Positions 37,701 through 45,262 of a stretch of 64,000 nucleotides of DNA are shown in pieces. Position 1 is the stretch's first letter. Every line of letters begins with the position of its first letter. Under the pieces are notes generated by a model. The model searched no databases, was not told where the DNA came from, and was given only the letters and a program-made list of their open reading frames with translations. A program made the position numbers and the translations under genes. Source of the stretch: an uncultured Scytonema sp. (lineage in GTDB: Bacteria > Cyanobacteriota > Cyanobacteriia > Cyanobacteriales > Nostocaceae); contig CALMVQ010000154.1 of the NCBI GenBank assembly GCA_937873135.1, forward strand, positions 99,761-163,760, written 5' to 3'.

Positions 37701-38107
37701 ATGCGTTCAAAAACTGATTGTTTACATAGCTCGTTGAACTTGGCAATTCCGAAGGCTTCAATATCAGCTTTCTTCGTAAAGCCTAACCGCTTCTCCACTT
37801 CCAGTTCGACGGGTAAACCATGTGTATCCCATCCACCTTTGCGCTCAACTCGATAACCTTGCATCGTTTTGTAGCGCAGAAACAGATCTTTGTAGGCACG
37901 GGAGATCACATGGTGAACTCCTGGCTTACCATTAGCAGTTGGCGGACCTTCATAGAACACAAAGTTTCCTTGAGGTGCATCTTTTTCCACTGACTTTTGG
38001 AAGATGTGGTGCGCTTTCCAAAAATCAATAACCTCTTGCTCAAGAGTTGGAAAGCTTGGCGTTTTTCTTACTTCTCTAAACATAAATATACCGCGCTTAC
38101 GAGTCAC
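34778..38107 (-). CDS. ileS: Isoleucyl-tRNA synthetase, long (type 2) form
   Basis: A class I synthetase of about 1109 residues that charges tRNA-Ile with isoleucine in the cytoplasm. Signature regions are the HIGH-equivalent PPTANGKPGVHHVISR, GGWDTHGLPVELEVEK, the editing domain (AWTTTPWTLPANVALAV), KMSKS in GEKMSKSRGN and an anticodon-binding domain. Length and motifs fit the eukaryote-like type 2 IleS, often tolerant of mupirocin, not the roughly 960-residue form expected as the cyanobacterial housekeeping enzyme. It may therefore be a second, acquired copy. GTG 38107 shares a base with the leader ORF stop; ATG 38083 (MFREVRKTPSF) is the alternative start. A T-box leader lies upstream. Confidence 0.93.
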   Translation of the reverse strand: MTRKRGIFMFREVRKTPSFPTLEQEVIDFWKAHHIFQKSVEKDAPQGNFVFYEGPPTANGKPGVHHVISRAYKDLFLRYKTMQGYRVERKGGWDTHGLPVELEVEKRLGFTKKADIEAFGIAKFNELCKQSVFERIQDWNAMTERIGYWLDLENAYITYENQYIESCWWLMKSLWERNLLFEDYRSTWHCPRNNTSLSDHEVAQGYRDAEDPSVYPKFLAHTDQLVERGLLEEAQSVYLLAWTTTPWTLPANVALAVKADAVYGLFEAPAAHGDTALSRGLWHRHQKNLYILVKDLADNVFGEDNYQTLKTFTGVTLIGLRYTPILLGRVPEGEDLTQGFHVLGDEQVMIDEGTGILHIAPAYGDLELGRKYNLPILFSVDLLGQVYPEVKLPNAPDGEGPYTGMFFKDADGQIIRDLLLEKLLYRATTITHTYPFNYRDGTPLINYAKKSWYIRTTAVKHQLIENNNKIHWHPDYIRVGRFGDWLRNNIDWALSRERYWGAPLPIWVSEDESEVICVGSIKELEELTGRDLSKLDLHRPYVDEITFLRNGKYFKRLPYTVDVWFESGAMPYAQWHYPFENQDRLAQNFPADYICEAIDQTRGWFYSLHALSTLLTNTGNTHQPLSNGALVAIAQDSPAFKNVIVLGHIVDERGEKMSKSRGNTVDPWSVLDAQGADALRWYLYSTSPPETTKRFSQSVVDDTLHDFFMTLWNTYSFFVLYAKLDQPDLKQDIPIMERPEIDRWLVSKVHELIRDVTERLDAYDPTSASRTIRDFVVNDLSNWYVRRSRRRFWKSDNDIDKLSAYKTLYHTLVVVAKLMAPMAPFVSEHIYQNLVLNVFPDEPESVHLAHWVKFEATLIDTVLLRDMETLIRIVELGRAARSTAGVKIRQPLSEILVRVRNEAEMTGLKRLEEQLKEELNVKQVTYLDMTADFVDYTVKPNLPLLGKRLGKQLPTLKQKLTTIDNRAIVHNIRNRKETVIDLDGELCYLEPEAFLIEVKSPFGYAAIEEHGYLAALNTQLTLELIQEGLVRDTIRVLQEARKKAGLRLSDRIHLGLKTSGILLEALQVHLETVKSEVLAEEICFEEIEDAFYSECMKINEIEMICWITP

Positions 38108-38163
38108 TATCCGTGTTGGACTTTAGCCATTGGAATCTCGTTTGTAGGGTTAGCAAAAGCCAT
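38107..38163 (-). CDS. 18-codon leader ORF between T-box and ileS
   Basis: ATG 38163 follows a strong ribosome site GGAGG (38176-38172) with 8-nt spacing. The frame encodes MAFANPTNEIPMAKVQHG and ends in TAG at 38109-38107, whose last base is the G of the ileS GTG (TAGTG). ileS itself has no good ribosome site, so it may be translated by coupling to this ORF. It is not Ile-rich, so it is not a classical attenuation peptide. No similar peptide is known to me. Confidence 0.5.
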   Translation of the reverse strand: MAFANPTNEIPMAKVQHG

Positions 38164-38450
38164 TCCCTACACCTCCTTTGTTGGGGCGCTGAGGTGAGCA
38201 CGGTACCACCCAACTTTACCCAAGATCCTGCGACTTGGGTCTTTGCTGCTACTCCTTACTAGGAAGAGCAACCTGCTGTAACGTGCAGGACACGTCCCTA
38301 TCTACTTAAAGCATTAGCCATTTTGGAAAGCTTTGTTTGGAGGGCGGCTCAGGGAGGATATTCATTTCTGCTGTATGGTCAGGCTCACACCATCCCTGAC
38401 TCGCTTGGCACCAACTCAAAAACTACTCGTTCCCATCATTGCCTTTAATG
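38164..38450 (-). promoter_or_regulatory. T-box riboswitch (tRNA-Ile sensing) upstream of ileS
   Basis: On the minus strand, Stem I begins with GATGGGAACGAGTAG (38437-38423) and has the distal loop pair AGCGAG...GATGGTGTGAGCC. The specifier lies in AATGAATATCCTCC with codon AUC at 38359-38357 (Ile). GAGCCGCC closes Stem I. The conserved T-box AAAGTTGGGTGGTACCGTG spans 38218-38200, with UGGU (38208-38205) complementary to the tRNA-Ile ACCA end. The helix GTTGGG/CCCAAC encloses it. CACCTC (38196-38191) can pair with GAGGTG (38175-38170) in the ribosome site, which indicates regulation of translation; there is no terminator T-run. Specifier and gene agree. Confidence 0.88.
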
Positions 38451-39145
38451 AGTTATTTAACTGATACTAACATAGTGCCATTAGATTTAACGGCATTACT
38501 GATTTAAAGTATGTCAGTATGGAACCTAAAGAAAAAACACTAATCAAGAATAGGATTAGTTCTTCTCAGGAGAGAGTGTGTAGACGTTCTTAGGGGTCTG
38601 CTCGATACTACTGAGTGATATCATTTACGCTTCAAAACTGATAGCAAAGTACACACTCTTTTAGAAGAACAGCATTAACAATCATATCTTCGGCTGGTGT
38701 TCCCTTGCGGCATATCCAGGAAATCAGTGGACACAATGACTTGGGGACATTGCACCGGGAGAGCGGAAGTGACCCCAGAGCAACGAAAGAAGGCTGTTTG
38801 TGTGATTGAGTTTTAACTATGATGCGATCGCATGAAGGTAGTCGTTCCTGCTTTTAGTTTTAGTCCTCATACTTTTGGAAAAGATAATATTCTGAAAAGT
38901 CACACGCAACCGTACAAATTGAACTAACAATACACCTTTTGTACGTACAGCAATTATCACTCTTATTCGGGCGGTCACCCAAGGCTCAAGCCTACCAAAA
39001 GGTAAAAACGCCCACTCTTCCCCCCCGAAGAGAGCGTTTGAGAGATAGAATCGAAATTCATTCACGGGTATTGATTATAAGGGCGAGCGAAAATGAGCAA
39101 TCTCGACCTCAATAGTAATTCTAAATTTAAAAAGCCAAAATCCTA
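38451..39145. other. Intergenic region with inverted repeats
   Basis: About 700 bp. It should contain the ileS promoter (minus strand) and that of the CHAT gene (plus strand). GAGTGTGTA near 38574 and TACACACTC near 38652 form a long-range inverted repeat, and CTAATC/GATTAG make a small hairpin near 38540. Open frames here resemble no protein. Confidence 0.4.
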
Positions 39146-40711
39146 ATGAAGAAGATTTTAATTTTATCAGCAAATCCTATAAATACAAACAGGCTGCGCC
39201 TAGATGAGGAAGTTAGAGAAATTCGGGAGGCTTTAAAACGCGCTCAAAAGAGAGAAGCATTTCAATTAATTCCTATAGGAGCAGTTCGTATTGATGACTT
39301 ACGTCGTACATTGTTGGATAACAAACCACAGATTGTACATTTTTCTGGTCATGTAACAGAAAGTAATGACTTAGTTTTGGAGAATATTTCGGGTGAGTCG
39401 CAGGTAGTAAATCCGGAATCGATCAGCAAATTATTTGAGTTATTTAAAGAGGAGATTGAGTGTGTATTACTTAACGCTTGCTATTCGGAAATTCAAGCAG
39501 AAGCTATTCACAGACATATAAATTGTGTCATTGGCATGGTAAAACCTATTCAAGATCGTGCAGCTATTAATTTCTCTAAAGGATTTTATGATGCTATTTT
39601 TAGTGGAAGAAATTATGTAGATGCTTTTAGCTTTGGCTGTAATAATATTGATTTAAATAATATTCCGGAATCTAATACTCCAACAATTAAAATTAGATCA
39701 CCCAAGCAATACAAAAGATTACGCCGTTTAGCTCTCGCTGGTATGATTATTCCCATCTTGAGTTCCACTGGGTTTTATGTATGGCAACTCTCGACTAGGG
39801 ATACAATTAAACCAATACGTGAAATTACACAATCGCCTCCCCAACCTACAAATCCTAAAAGAATTAATGCCCAAGCTGATTTGGAACAAGGATATAAAAT
39901 CTTAAATAGCGATGAGCAGGGAGCATTAGACATTTTTAAGCGGTTCCAGCAACTAGATCCTAACGAAGCTCAAAAAGAAGGCTTAAAGATAGCAAAGGAA
40001 GTAGCAGGAATAGTCAAGTATTTGCCTAAATTTAACTCTTCATCAAGTTATTTGTCTAAAATGAGAGCGGCTACTGTACTCGCTCCTAATAGCGATGAAG
40101 TTTGGTATTTGTTAGGTGAAATATATGCGCAAAGCCAACAATATGACGATGCAATAACTGCTTTGAAAAAGGCAGAAACTATAAACCACAAAAATGCTGA
40201 TGTATTATTAGAATTAGGTCAGGTTTATAACCAACAACAAAATTACTCAGCCGCTGTTGAATCTTTGCAAGCAGGTTTAGAATTAAAACCTAAAGAAGCA
40301 AATTCGTTATTTGTGTTAGGTTTAATATTTCATAAACAAGGGAATTTAACTGATGCTATTAGTCAGTACCTAAAAGCAAGCGCTCTAGATCCAAAATATT
40401 TACCTTCATCAACATCTGCTCTTAACAACATTGGTTTAATCAATTACGAACAAGGCAATGTTGGAGAGGCAATTAGACAGTGGACAGCTATTCTAAAAAC
40501 TAATAGTTTTCAGCCACCCGTAGAAACTCAATTGGCTTTAGGCGTAGCGTTATATACTCAAGGTGAACGTCAACAAAGTCAGAAATTAGCACTTGAAGCG
40601 CTGAATCGCGATCCGCGTTACCAAAATATAGAGTTTTTGAAGCAAAATCTTTGGGGCGATCGCTTGCTTGCAGATACGAAAAAGTTTTTGCAATTCTTAA
40701 AAAAACAGTAA
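39146..40711 (+). CDS. CHAT domain protein with transmembrane helix and TPR repeats
   Basis: A 521-residue protein. Residues 1-170 form a compact CHAT (caspase-like) protease domain: MKKILILSANPINTNRLRLD, His69 in VHFSGH and Cys112 in LLNACYS are the catalytic pair. A transmembrane helix follows near 196-215 (ALAGMIIPILSSTGFYVW), then tetratricopeptide repeats (DAITALKKAETINHKNADVL, AVESLQAGLELKPKEANSLF) to the C-terminus. The protease is expected in the cytoplasm, with the repeats on the other side of the membrane. Such proteins are common in filamentous cyanobacteria (HetF is a relative); the substrate is unknown. Confidence 0.88.
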   Translation: MKKILILSANPINTNRLRLDEEVREIREALKRAQKREAFQLIPIGAVRIDDLRRTLLDNKPQIVHFSGHVTESNDLVLENISGESQVVNPESISKLFELFKEEIECVLLNACYSEIQAEAIHRHINCVIGMVKPIQDRAAINFSKGFYDAIFSGRNYVDAFSFGCNNIDLNNIPESNTPTIKIRSPKQYKRLRRLALAGMIIPILSSTGFYVWQLSTRDTIKPIREITQSPPQPTNPKRINAQADLEQGYKILNSDEQGALDIFKRFQQLDPNEAQKEGLKIAKEVAGIVKYLPKFNSSSSYLSKMRAATVLAPNSDEVWYLLGEIYAQSQQYDDAITALKKAETINHKNADVLLELGQVYNQQQNYSAAVESLQAGLELKPKEANSLFVLGLIFHKQGNLTDAISQYLKASALDPKYLPSSTSALNNIGLINYEQGNVGEAIRQWTAILKTNSFQPPVETQLALGVALYTQGERQQSQKLALEALNRDPRYQNIEFLKQNLWGDRLLADTKKFLQFLKKQ

Positions 40712-40814
40712 TTATATTTTTTTGAGAAAAGATAATAACTCAGTTGCATTTGATTACCAGGCATCAACTTCAAGAAAATCGCAATCACGATCTATTTATA
40801 GTTTCAGCCCCTTA

Positions 40815-40840
40815 TTCCACGTTCCTGCTAGAACGTGGAA
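40815..40840. repeat. 10-bp hairpin
   Basis: TTCCACGTTC and GAACGTGGAA form a perfect 10-bp stem with a 6-nt loop, 104 bp after the CHAT-TPR stop. It may act as its terminator, although no T-run follows. Confidence 0.5.
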
Positions 40841-40919
40841 CCTACTCATTCGCCAGCACTATCCTAAAAATCGAGGAATGTCAATAACCATATCCAAGGA
40901 TTATCATCGTCAGCCTGCA

Positions 40920-40944
40920 TGGCATAAAATGCCATTTTATGCCA
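40920..40944. repeat. 11-bp hairpin adjoining the IsrB element
   Basis: TGGCATAAAAT and ATTTTATGCCA form a perfect 11-bp stem with a 3-nt loop, ending 28 bp before the IsrB element's left end. Its closeness suggests that the insertion site is near a palindrome. Confidence 0.5.
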
Positions 40945-40972
40945 TGCTTAAGTAAAAGAATCTGAGATACCT

Positions 40973-41197
40973 GTCACCAACCCCTAGCTATAAGCTAGGG
41001 GCTTGAAAGAGGAAGATTGACCATCTTCTAAATTTAGTTAAATCGGTGTCTAGTGTACGGGTTAACAACCCAAACTGAACGAATTGAGCGTGGTAGCTCG
41101 CAATACGTCACGTCCCAAAGGTGCCTCCCAAGCCTATGACCTCTATATTCGTCAGTCACGAAGGGAAATACATACCTAGTAATAGGATTTATTGTAC
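40973..41197 (+). ncRNA. OMEGA-type guide RNA (omega-RNA) upstream of isrB
   Basis: 225 bp between the element's left end and the isrB ATG. It is conserved in the orphan copy at 19692-19910 at high identity despite having no reading frame. Structures are CCCCTAGCT-ATA-AGCTAGGGG (40981-41001), GGGTT-AAC-AACCC and TTGAGC/GCTC. In IscB/IsrB systems the guide is the transcribed sequence just 5' of this region, here about 40953-40972. That position assignment rests on the known family arrangement. Confidence 0.75.
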
Positions 41198-42229
41198 ATG
41201 TTTGTTCCAGTAGTTGATCAAAATCAACAACCCTTGATGCCTACCACACCCAGCCGCGCACGCCGTTGGATCAAGTCGGGTAAAGCAACAGGTTTTTTTA
41301 AAAAAGGCCGATTCTGCATACGTCTTAATCAGGAACCGTCTGACAGACTAACTCAACCGATAGCAGTTGGAATCGATCCAGGTTCAAAAAGGGAGGGTTT
41401 TACAGTAAAATCTAAATCCCATACTTATTTGAATGTGCAAACTCATGCAGTAGATTGGGTTAAGGATCATGTAGAAACTCGTCGCAATATGAGGCGTGCC
41501 CGTAGGTTTAGAAAAACACCATGTCGTCCAAATCGTCAGAATAGGCTTGTTAATCAGCAACGGTTGCCACCTTCAACCAAAGCTAGATGGCAATGGAAAT
41601 TACGTATTTGCAAGTGGTTGACTTCGATGTATCCGATCACTACGTTTGTGGTAGAAGACATTAAAGCCAAGGCTTGGAAAAACGGTAAGAAGTGGAATAC
41701 GATGTTTTCTCCAATCTCCGTGGGTAAACAATGGTTCTATGCTGAACTACGAGCTATAGCAATATTAGAAACTCGCTCAGGAAATGATACTTATGAGATG
41801 CGACAATCCTTAGGGTTGAAAAAATCCCAAAATAAGTTATCCAACAAATTCGATGCACATTGTGTCGATTCGTGGGTACTGGCTAATTGGTATGTCCTTG
41901 GACACTCCCAACCGGATAACACAAATCTGATTGAAATCATCCCTTTGGAATTCCATCGCCGTCAACTTCATCGCTTGCAACATCAAGCAGGACACGTTAG
42001 ACCTCGCTACGGTGGAACAATTAGTGCTGGGTTTAAACGCGGTTCAATAGTTAAACACCCAAAACATGGAATTTGCTACGTGGGTGGTTGGACCTCTTCG
42101 CCTACTAAGTTTGACCCAACAAGAAAGACAATCAGTTTGCATAGCCTTAAAACTGGTAAGAGACTTGCTCAAAATGCTGTGACATGTGACTGCAAATTTC
42201 AAACCTATAATTCATGGCGCATAGCTTGA
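41198..42229 (+). CDS. isrB: IsrB: RNA-guided RuvC nickase, HNH-less IscB relative
   Basis: A 343-residue protein. It begins with the PLMP domain (PVVDQNQQPLMP), then RuvC-I with Asp60 (VGIDPGSKREGF), an arginine-rich bridge helix (RRNMRRARRFRK, about 95-106), RuvC-II with Glu153 (VVEDIKAK) and RuvC-III with Asp219/His221/Asp224 (FDAHCVDSWVLA). Only about 65 residues separate RuvC-II and RuvC-III, so the HNH insertion of IscB is absent. All RuvC acidic residues are kept, so it is probably active. IsrB proteins nick DNA guided by an omega-RNA. ATG 41198 is preferred over TTG 41192. The gene lies directly after the RNA region. Confidence 0.9.
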   Translation: MFVPVVDQNQQPLMPTTPSRARRWIKSGKATGFFKKGRFCIRLNQEPSDRLTQPIAVGIDPGSKREGFTVKSKSHTYLNVQTHAVDWVKDHVETRRNMRRARRFRKTPCRPNRQNRLVNQQRLPPSTKARWQWKLRICKWLTSMYPITTFVVEDIKAKAWKNGKKWNTMFSPISVGKQWFYAELRAIAILETRSGNDTYEMRQSLGLKKSQNKLSNKFDAHCVDSWVLANWYVLGHSQPDNTNLIEIIPLEFHRRQLHRLQHQAGHVRPRYGGTISAGFKRGSIVKHPKHGICYVGGWTSSPTKFDPTRKTISLHSLKTGKRLAQNAVTCDCKFQTYNSWRIA

Positions 42230-42352
42230 CGCTCATTAAAATGCGAAGCTACAGCCCAAGGGATACGCTTCCCCCGGCAGACTTCGCGAGCGTTCGTGTT
42301 TCCTATGTGAACTAAAGTTACACAGTTTCCACACGTATCGGAGATTTTTTAA

Positions 42353-42625
42353 ATGAAAAGTATTAATATTTCCCTACCGGATGGGATGCGTGCTTACGTA
42401 GAGGAACAGGTTGCGGATGGTGGTTATAGCACCATTAGCGAGTATTTCCGTGAGTTGGTACGTCTTGACCAAAAGCGTAAAGCTAAGGAACATTTAGAGA
42501 CTTTATTGCTATTCGGGTTAAATTCTGGAAGTGCAACACCTTTAACTGAGCTCGATTGGGATGATATTCGTCAAGCAGTACGGGCAAAACTTCAAGAACA
42601 GAAAGATTTAAACGAGAATGGGTAA
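42353..42625 (+). CDS. parD: ParD family antitoxin
   Basis: A 90-residue ribbon-helix-helix antitoxin: SINISLPDGMRAYVEEQVADG, then YSTISEYFRELVRLDQKR, and an acidic, probably disordered C-terminal half that would wrap the toxin. It overlaps the toxin gene start by 8 bp. The pair is expected to repress its own promoter in 42299-42352. Confidence 0.9.
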   Translation: MKSINISLPDGMRAYVEEQVADGGYSTISEYFRELVRLDQKRKAKEHLETLLLFGLNSGSATPLTELDWDDIRQAVRAKLQEQKDLNENG

Positions 42626-42947
42626 TGTTTATAAACATCCCCAGGTAATCCGTGACTTGATTGATTTGGCGACTTATATTGCTTTTGATAATATAAATGT
42701 TTCGGATAAGTTTTTAGCGGCTGCTGAAGAAACTTTTAAACAGTTAGCTCAAACGCCAAAAATTGGCAGGCGGAGCGAGTTTTCTCATCCGAATTTAGTT
42801 GATGTTCGTCAGCAGGCAATCAAGGGTTTCAGAAATTATTTAGTTTTTTATCGTCCAAGAGATGCTGATGTGGAAATTTTGAGAGTTTTGCATGGGAGTC
42901 GAGATATTGAAGCTATTTTAGATGAAGGTTTGGGAGACTCAAGTTAG
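42618..42947 (+). CDS. parE: ParE/RelE family toxin
   Basis: A 109-residue RelE/ParE-fold toxin: YKHPQVIRDLIDLATYIAFDN at the N-terminus, KIGRRSEFSHPNLVDVRQQAIKGF and NYLVFYRPRDADVEILRVLHGSRDIE at the C-terminus. Conserved Arg and the VLHGSRD ending support ParE. Target is probably gyrase, as for the family. Translated with parD through the 8-bp overlap. Confidence 0.9.
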   Translation: MGNVYKHPQVIRDLIDLATYIAFDNINVSDKFLAAAEETFKQLAQTPKIGRRSEFSHPNLVDVRQQAIKGFRNYLVFYRPRDADVEILRVLHGSRDIEAILDEGLGDSS

Positions 42948-43550
42948 GTTGACGACTCTGTTAGTTTCTCTAATTTATCCAAAAGTTTAGTAATCCGCAG
43001 TTGAAGCCACCAAGCTCAGAATAGTGAAAATTCCCAATGTCAGTAGATCACAAACTTTCGGAAACTGACGTAAGAATCAGGGTTTCAGCGATAAGAAATT
43101 AGGGGGGGACAGCGTTAGTTTAAGAGCGCTCGCTTTAGGGTAACTAAAGATATCGCCTGAAATGCTGATTAATTGGTGATTTTTTGGTGTCTGGGTGACG
43201 GGTGGAAATGTCCATGTAGCAGGGGTTCTAAAAAACTTTGTGATCTACTGAATGTAGGAGAGTAATCAATCAATACAACGTCCTTCGCCAAAGCGATCGC
43301 CATTTTTTCTAGCTATATTCAATGAATCTTGGTGAAACTCAATCGCCTTAATAATAGGACTTACGCAAAAGTTGCCAAAAGGCTTAATTTATTGAACCGC
43401 CAAGACGCCAAGAAAGCCAAGAATGAGTAGAGTTTGCGTAAGTCCTAAATAAATGTGTAGAGACATTACTTCGTAAATTGGACTAAATTTAATTAAGATT
43501 TACTCCAATTTACTCCGATTTTTAACGTAGTATTCAGTCAAAAAGAACCG
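42948..43550. other. Intergenic region with MITE
   Basis: About 600 bp between the toxin gene and the convergent monooxygenase gene. It contains the IS630-type MITE at 43355-43447. Nothing else is recognised. Confidence 0.5.
43355..43447. mobile_element. IS630/mariner-type MITE
   Basis: A 93-bp unit with perfect 15-bp terminal inverted repeats (TAGGACTTACGCAAA and its complement). The outermost TA bases fit the TA target duplication of the IS630/Tc1-mariner group. No transposase is present; it would need one supplied in trans. Confidence 0.75.
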
Positions 43551-45227
43551 CTATACTCCAACTAAAACTCCTGCAAGATACGTCATCAACTTGTCAGTAT
43601 CAGAAGGATGTCCTCGGAAACCTATATACCAGTCGGGACGCACCAAGTAAAGGCAAGCGGAACTGGCACCATATTTTTTATGGAGGTATTGCTGGCTGTC
43701 CATAAGTATGGAACCATTCCAATCCAGTTCTTCTGGAAGTTGAGGAGGCGCTATATCCGCTACGACCAAATGCGGTTTAATAATATGACCGTACTTATCG
43801 GCAATCGTTTTGCCGATCGCAGTTAAATTGCGGTATGAAAGAGGATTCATTGCCTGCCCGCTTAGTAAAAGCAATGTCCAATCAGTTCCCTGAAAAACCT
43901 CAAACAGGCGAATAGTTTCTTTATCTGCCAGTCTCACCAGAACAGCATCTGGTGCTCTTTCACCTGCGACAGGTCCACTACTGCCACCAACGTCAACTGT
44001 CAGGGGACTTTCTTTATAGCTAATTGTCACTTCTTCTAATGTATTGCGGATGCGAGTTTGCAGCGATTCCATTTGAATCATCATTGGACCCAACAAACGG
44101 GCAGCTTTCTGCAAAAGTTCGCTCTTATTGAAGATGCTGCGGTAAGCTTTATCTGTTCCCTCCAAGAGGGCGACGGCAACTGGGTGTCGTTCAGCGTTGT
44201 AACTTTCTAGCAATTCGGGGTGTGCAACTCCCTTGATAACGTATGCGAGTTTCCATGCCAGATTAAAAGCGTCTTGAATGCCAGTATTCATTCCTTGTCC
44301 GCCAATAGGTACATGTACGTGACCCGCATCTCCAGCAACGAAGACACGTCCTTCTCGAAAGCGATCTGCTCGACCGTGGGAGGTGCGATAACGTGCCAAC
44401 CAAACTGGTTCATACAGCTGAGCATCGATTCCCCCTAGTTCGATTAAAGCCTCCTGAACTTCTGATAAAGTGGGAGGAGTTTCGTTGCTAGGATCAGGAT
44501 CTGGTACAGAGATGAAGACGCGAACGATATCGTCTGGCATCTCAATCACCATCATATAACCTGCATTTGTCAGGAAAAGGTAACTCACTCCTTTGGGAAG
44601 CGTCCAACGAATTTTGACGTCGGCTTGGATAAACTGCTCGTTTTCATAGCGATCGCCTTCAAAATTGAGTTCCAGTTGCTTGCGGACTATGCTGTTATAA
44701 CCATCGCAACCAATCAGCCACTGAGTGCGAGTCTCTTCAACCCTTCCATCTGCATGACGCAGGGTTACTGTTACCCCGGATTCATCCTGCTGAAATCCTG
44801 TTGCCTCCACCTGCCAATCGACTTTAATATCAAGGCTGTTGAGGTGCTGTTCTAAAATATGTTCCGTTCTATTCTGACCGATAATTATTGGATGGGGGTA
44901 GGGACTATCAATCCCATCTAAGTCGCAATGACCGATATGCTTACCGTAAGCATGTAATTCCACCTGACGCAGTGGTTTACTCTCAGCTAAAACAGGTGCT
45001 AGAGCATTCATCGCTGCCAAAACTTCCAGAGTCCGGACATGCACAACTATTGCTTTAGAAACATTCTCAGGTCCTGGATCTTTGTCTAAAACACGACAGC
45101 GAACTCCATAGCGTGTTAGCTCCGATGCCAGAGTTAGCCCAACAGGACCCGCACCAACCACTAAGACATCCGATTCATGGGAGGTAAACTTTGACATATC
45201 CTGTACTGAAGGAATTTTCAATTTCAA
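43551..45227 (-). CDS. FAD-dependent aromatic monooxygenase (PheA/TfdB/MhpA-type)
   Basis: A 558-residue flavoprotein hydroxylase. It has the Rossmann dinucleotide site VLVVGAGPVGLTLASEL (about 20-36), the FAD/NADPH motif IGCDGYNSIVRKQL, and the FAD-ribityl motif VFVAGDAGHVHVPIGGQG. The C-terminal 150 residues form the thioredoxin-like domain common to this class. It uses NAD(P)H and oxygen to hydroxylate a phenolic or polyketide-type substrate, which is not identifiable here. It starts 36 bp from the divergent Fic gene, so the two share a compact promoter region. Confidence 0.9.
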   Translation of the reverse strand: MKLKIPSVQDMSKFTSHESDVLVVGAGPVGLTLASELTRYGVRCRVLDKDPGPENVSKAIVVHVRTLEVLAAMNALAPVLAESKPLRQVELHAYGKHIGHCDLDGIDSPYPHPIIIGQNRTEHILEQHLNSLDIKVDWQVEATGFQQDESGVTVTLRHADGRVEETRTQWLIGCDGYNSIVRKQLELNFEGDRYENEQFIQADVKIRWTLPKGVSYLFLTNAGYMMVIEMPDDIVRVFISVPDPDPSNETPPTLSEVQEALIELGGIDAQLYEPVWLARYRTSHGRADRFREGRVFVAGDAGHVHVPIGGQGMNTGIQDAFNLAWKLAYVIKGVAHPELLESYNAERHPVAVALLEGTDKAYRSIFNKSELLQKAARLLGPMMIQMESLQTRIRNTLEEVTISYKESPLTVDVGGSSGPVAGERAPDAVLVRLADKETIRLFEVFQGTDWTLLLLSGQAMNPLSYRNLTAIGKTIADKYGHIIKPHLVVADIAPPQLPEELDWNGSILMDSQQYLHKKYGASSACLYLVRPDWYIGFRGHPSDTDKLMTYLAGVLVGV

Positions 45228-45262
45228 TCATAAGTTACTTTGTGTTAAGAATTTTATAGAGA

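Larger units (their letters stand above)
40973..42298 (+). mobile_element. IsrB-carrying IS200/IS605-like element
   Basis: The left end begins GTCACCAACCCC and the right end finishes about CGAGCGTTCGTG. The boundaries are set by alignment with the orphan copy at 19506-19910, where homology stops at the same bases on each side. It contains the RNA region (40973-41197) and isrB, but no TnpA transposase, so it is non-autonomous. The right-end hairpin has outer arms GCGAAG/CTTCGC. Confidence 0.8.

Noticed and set aside
38817..39065. 82-codon minus-strand frame between ileS and the CHAT gene
   Set aside because: No recognisable motifs or ribosome site; probably chance.
40722..40955. 77-codon frame between CHAT-TPR and the IsrB element
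   Set aside because: It reads through two hairpins and ends at a palindrome; no homology recognised.
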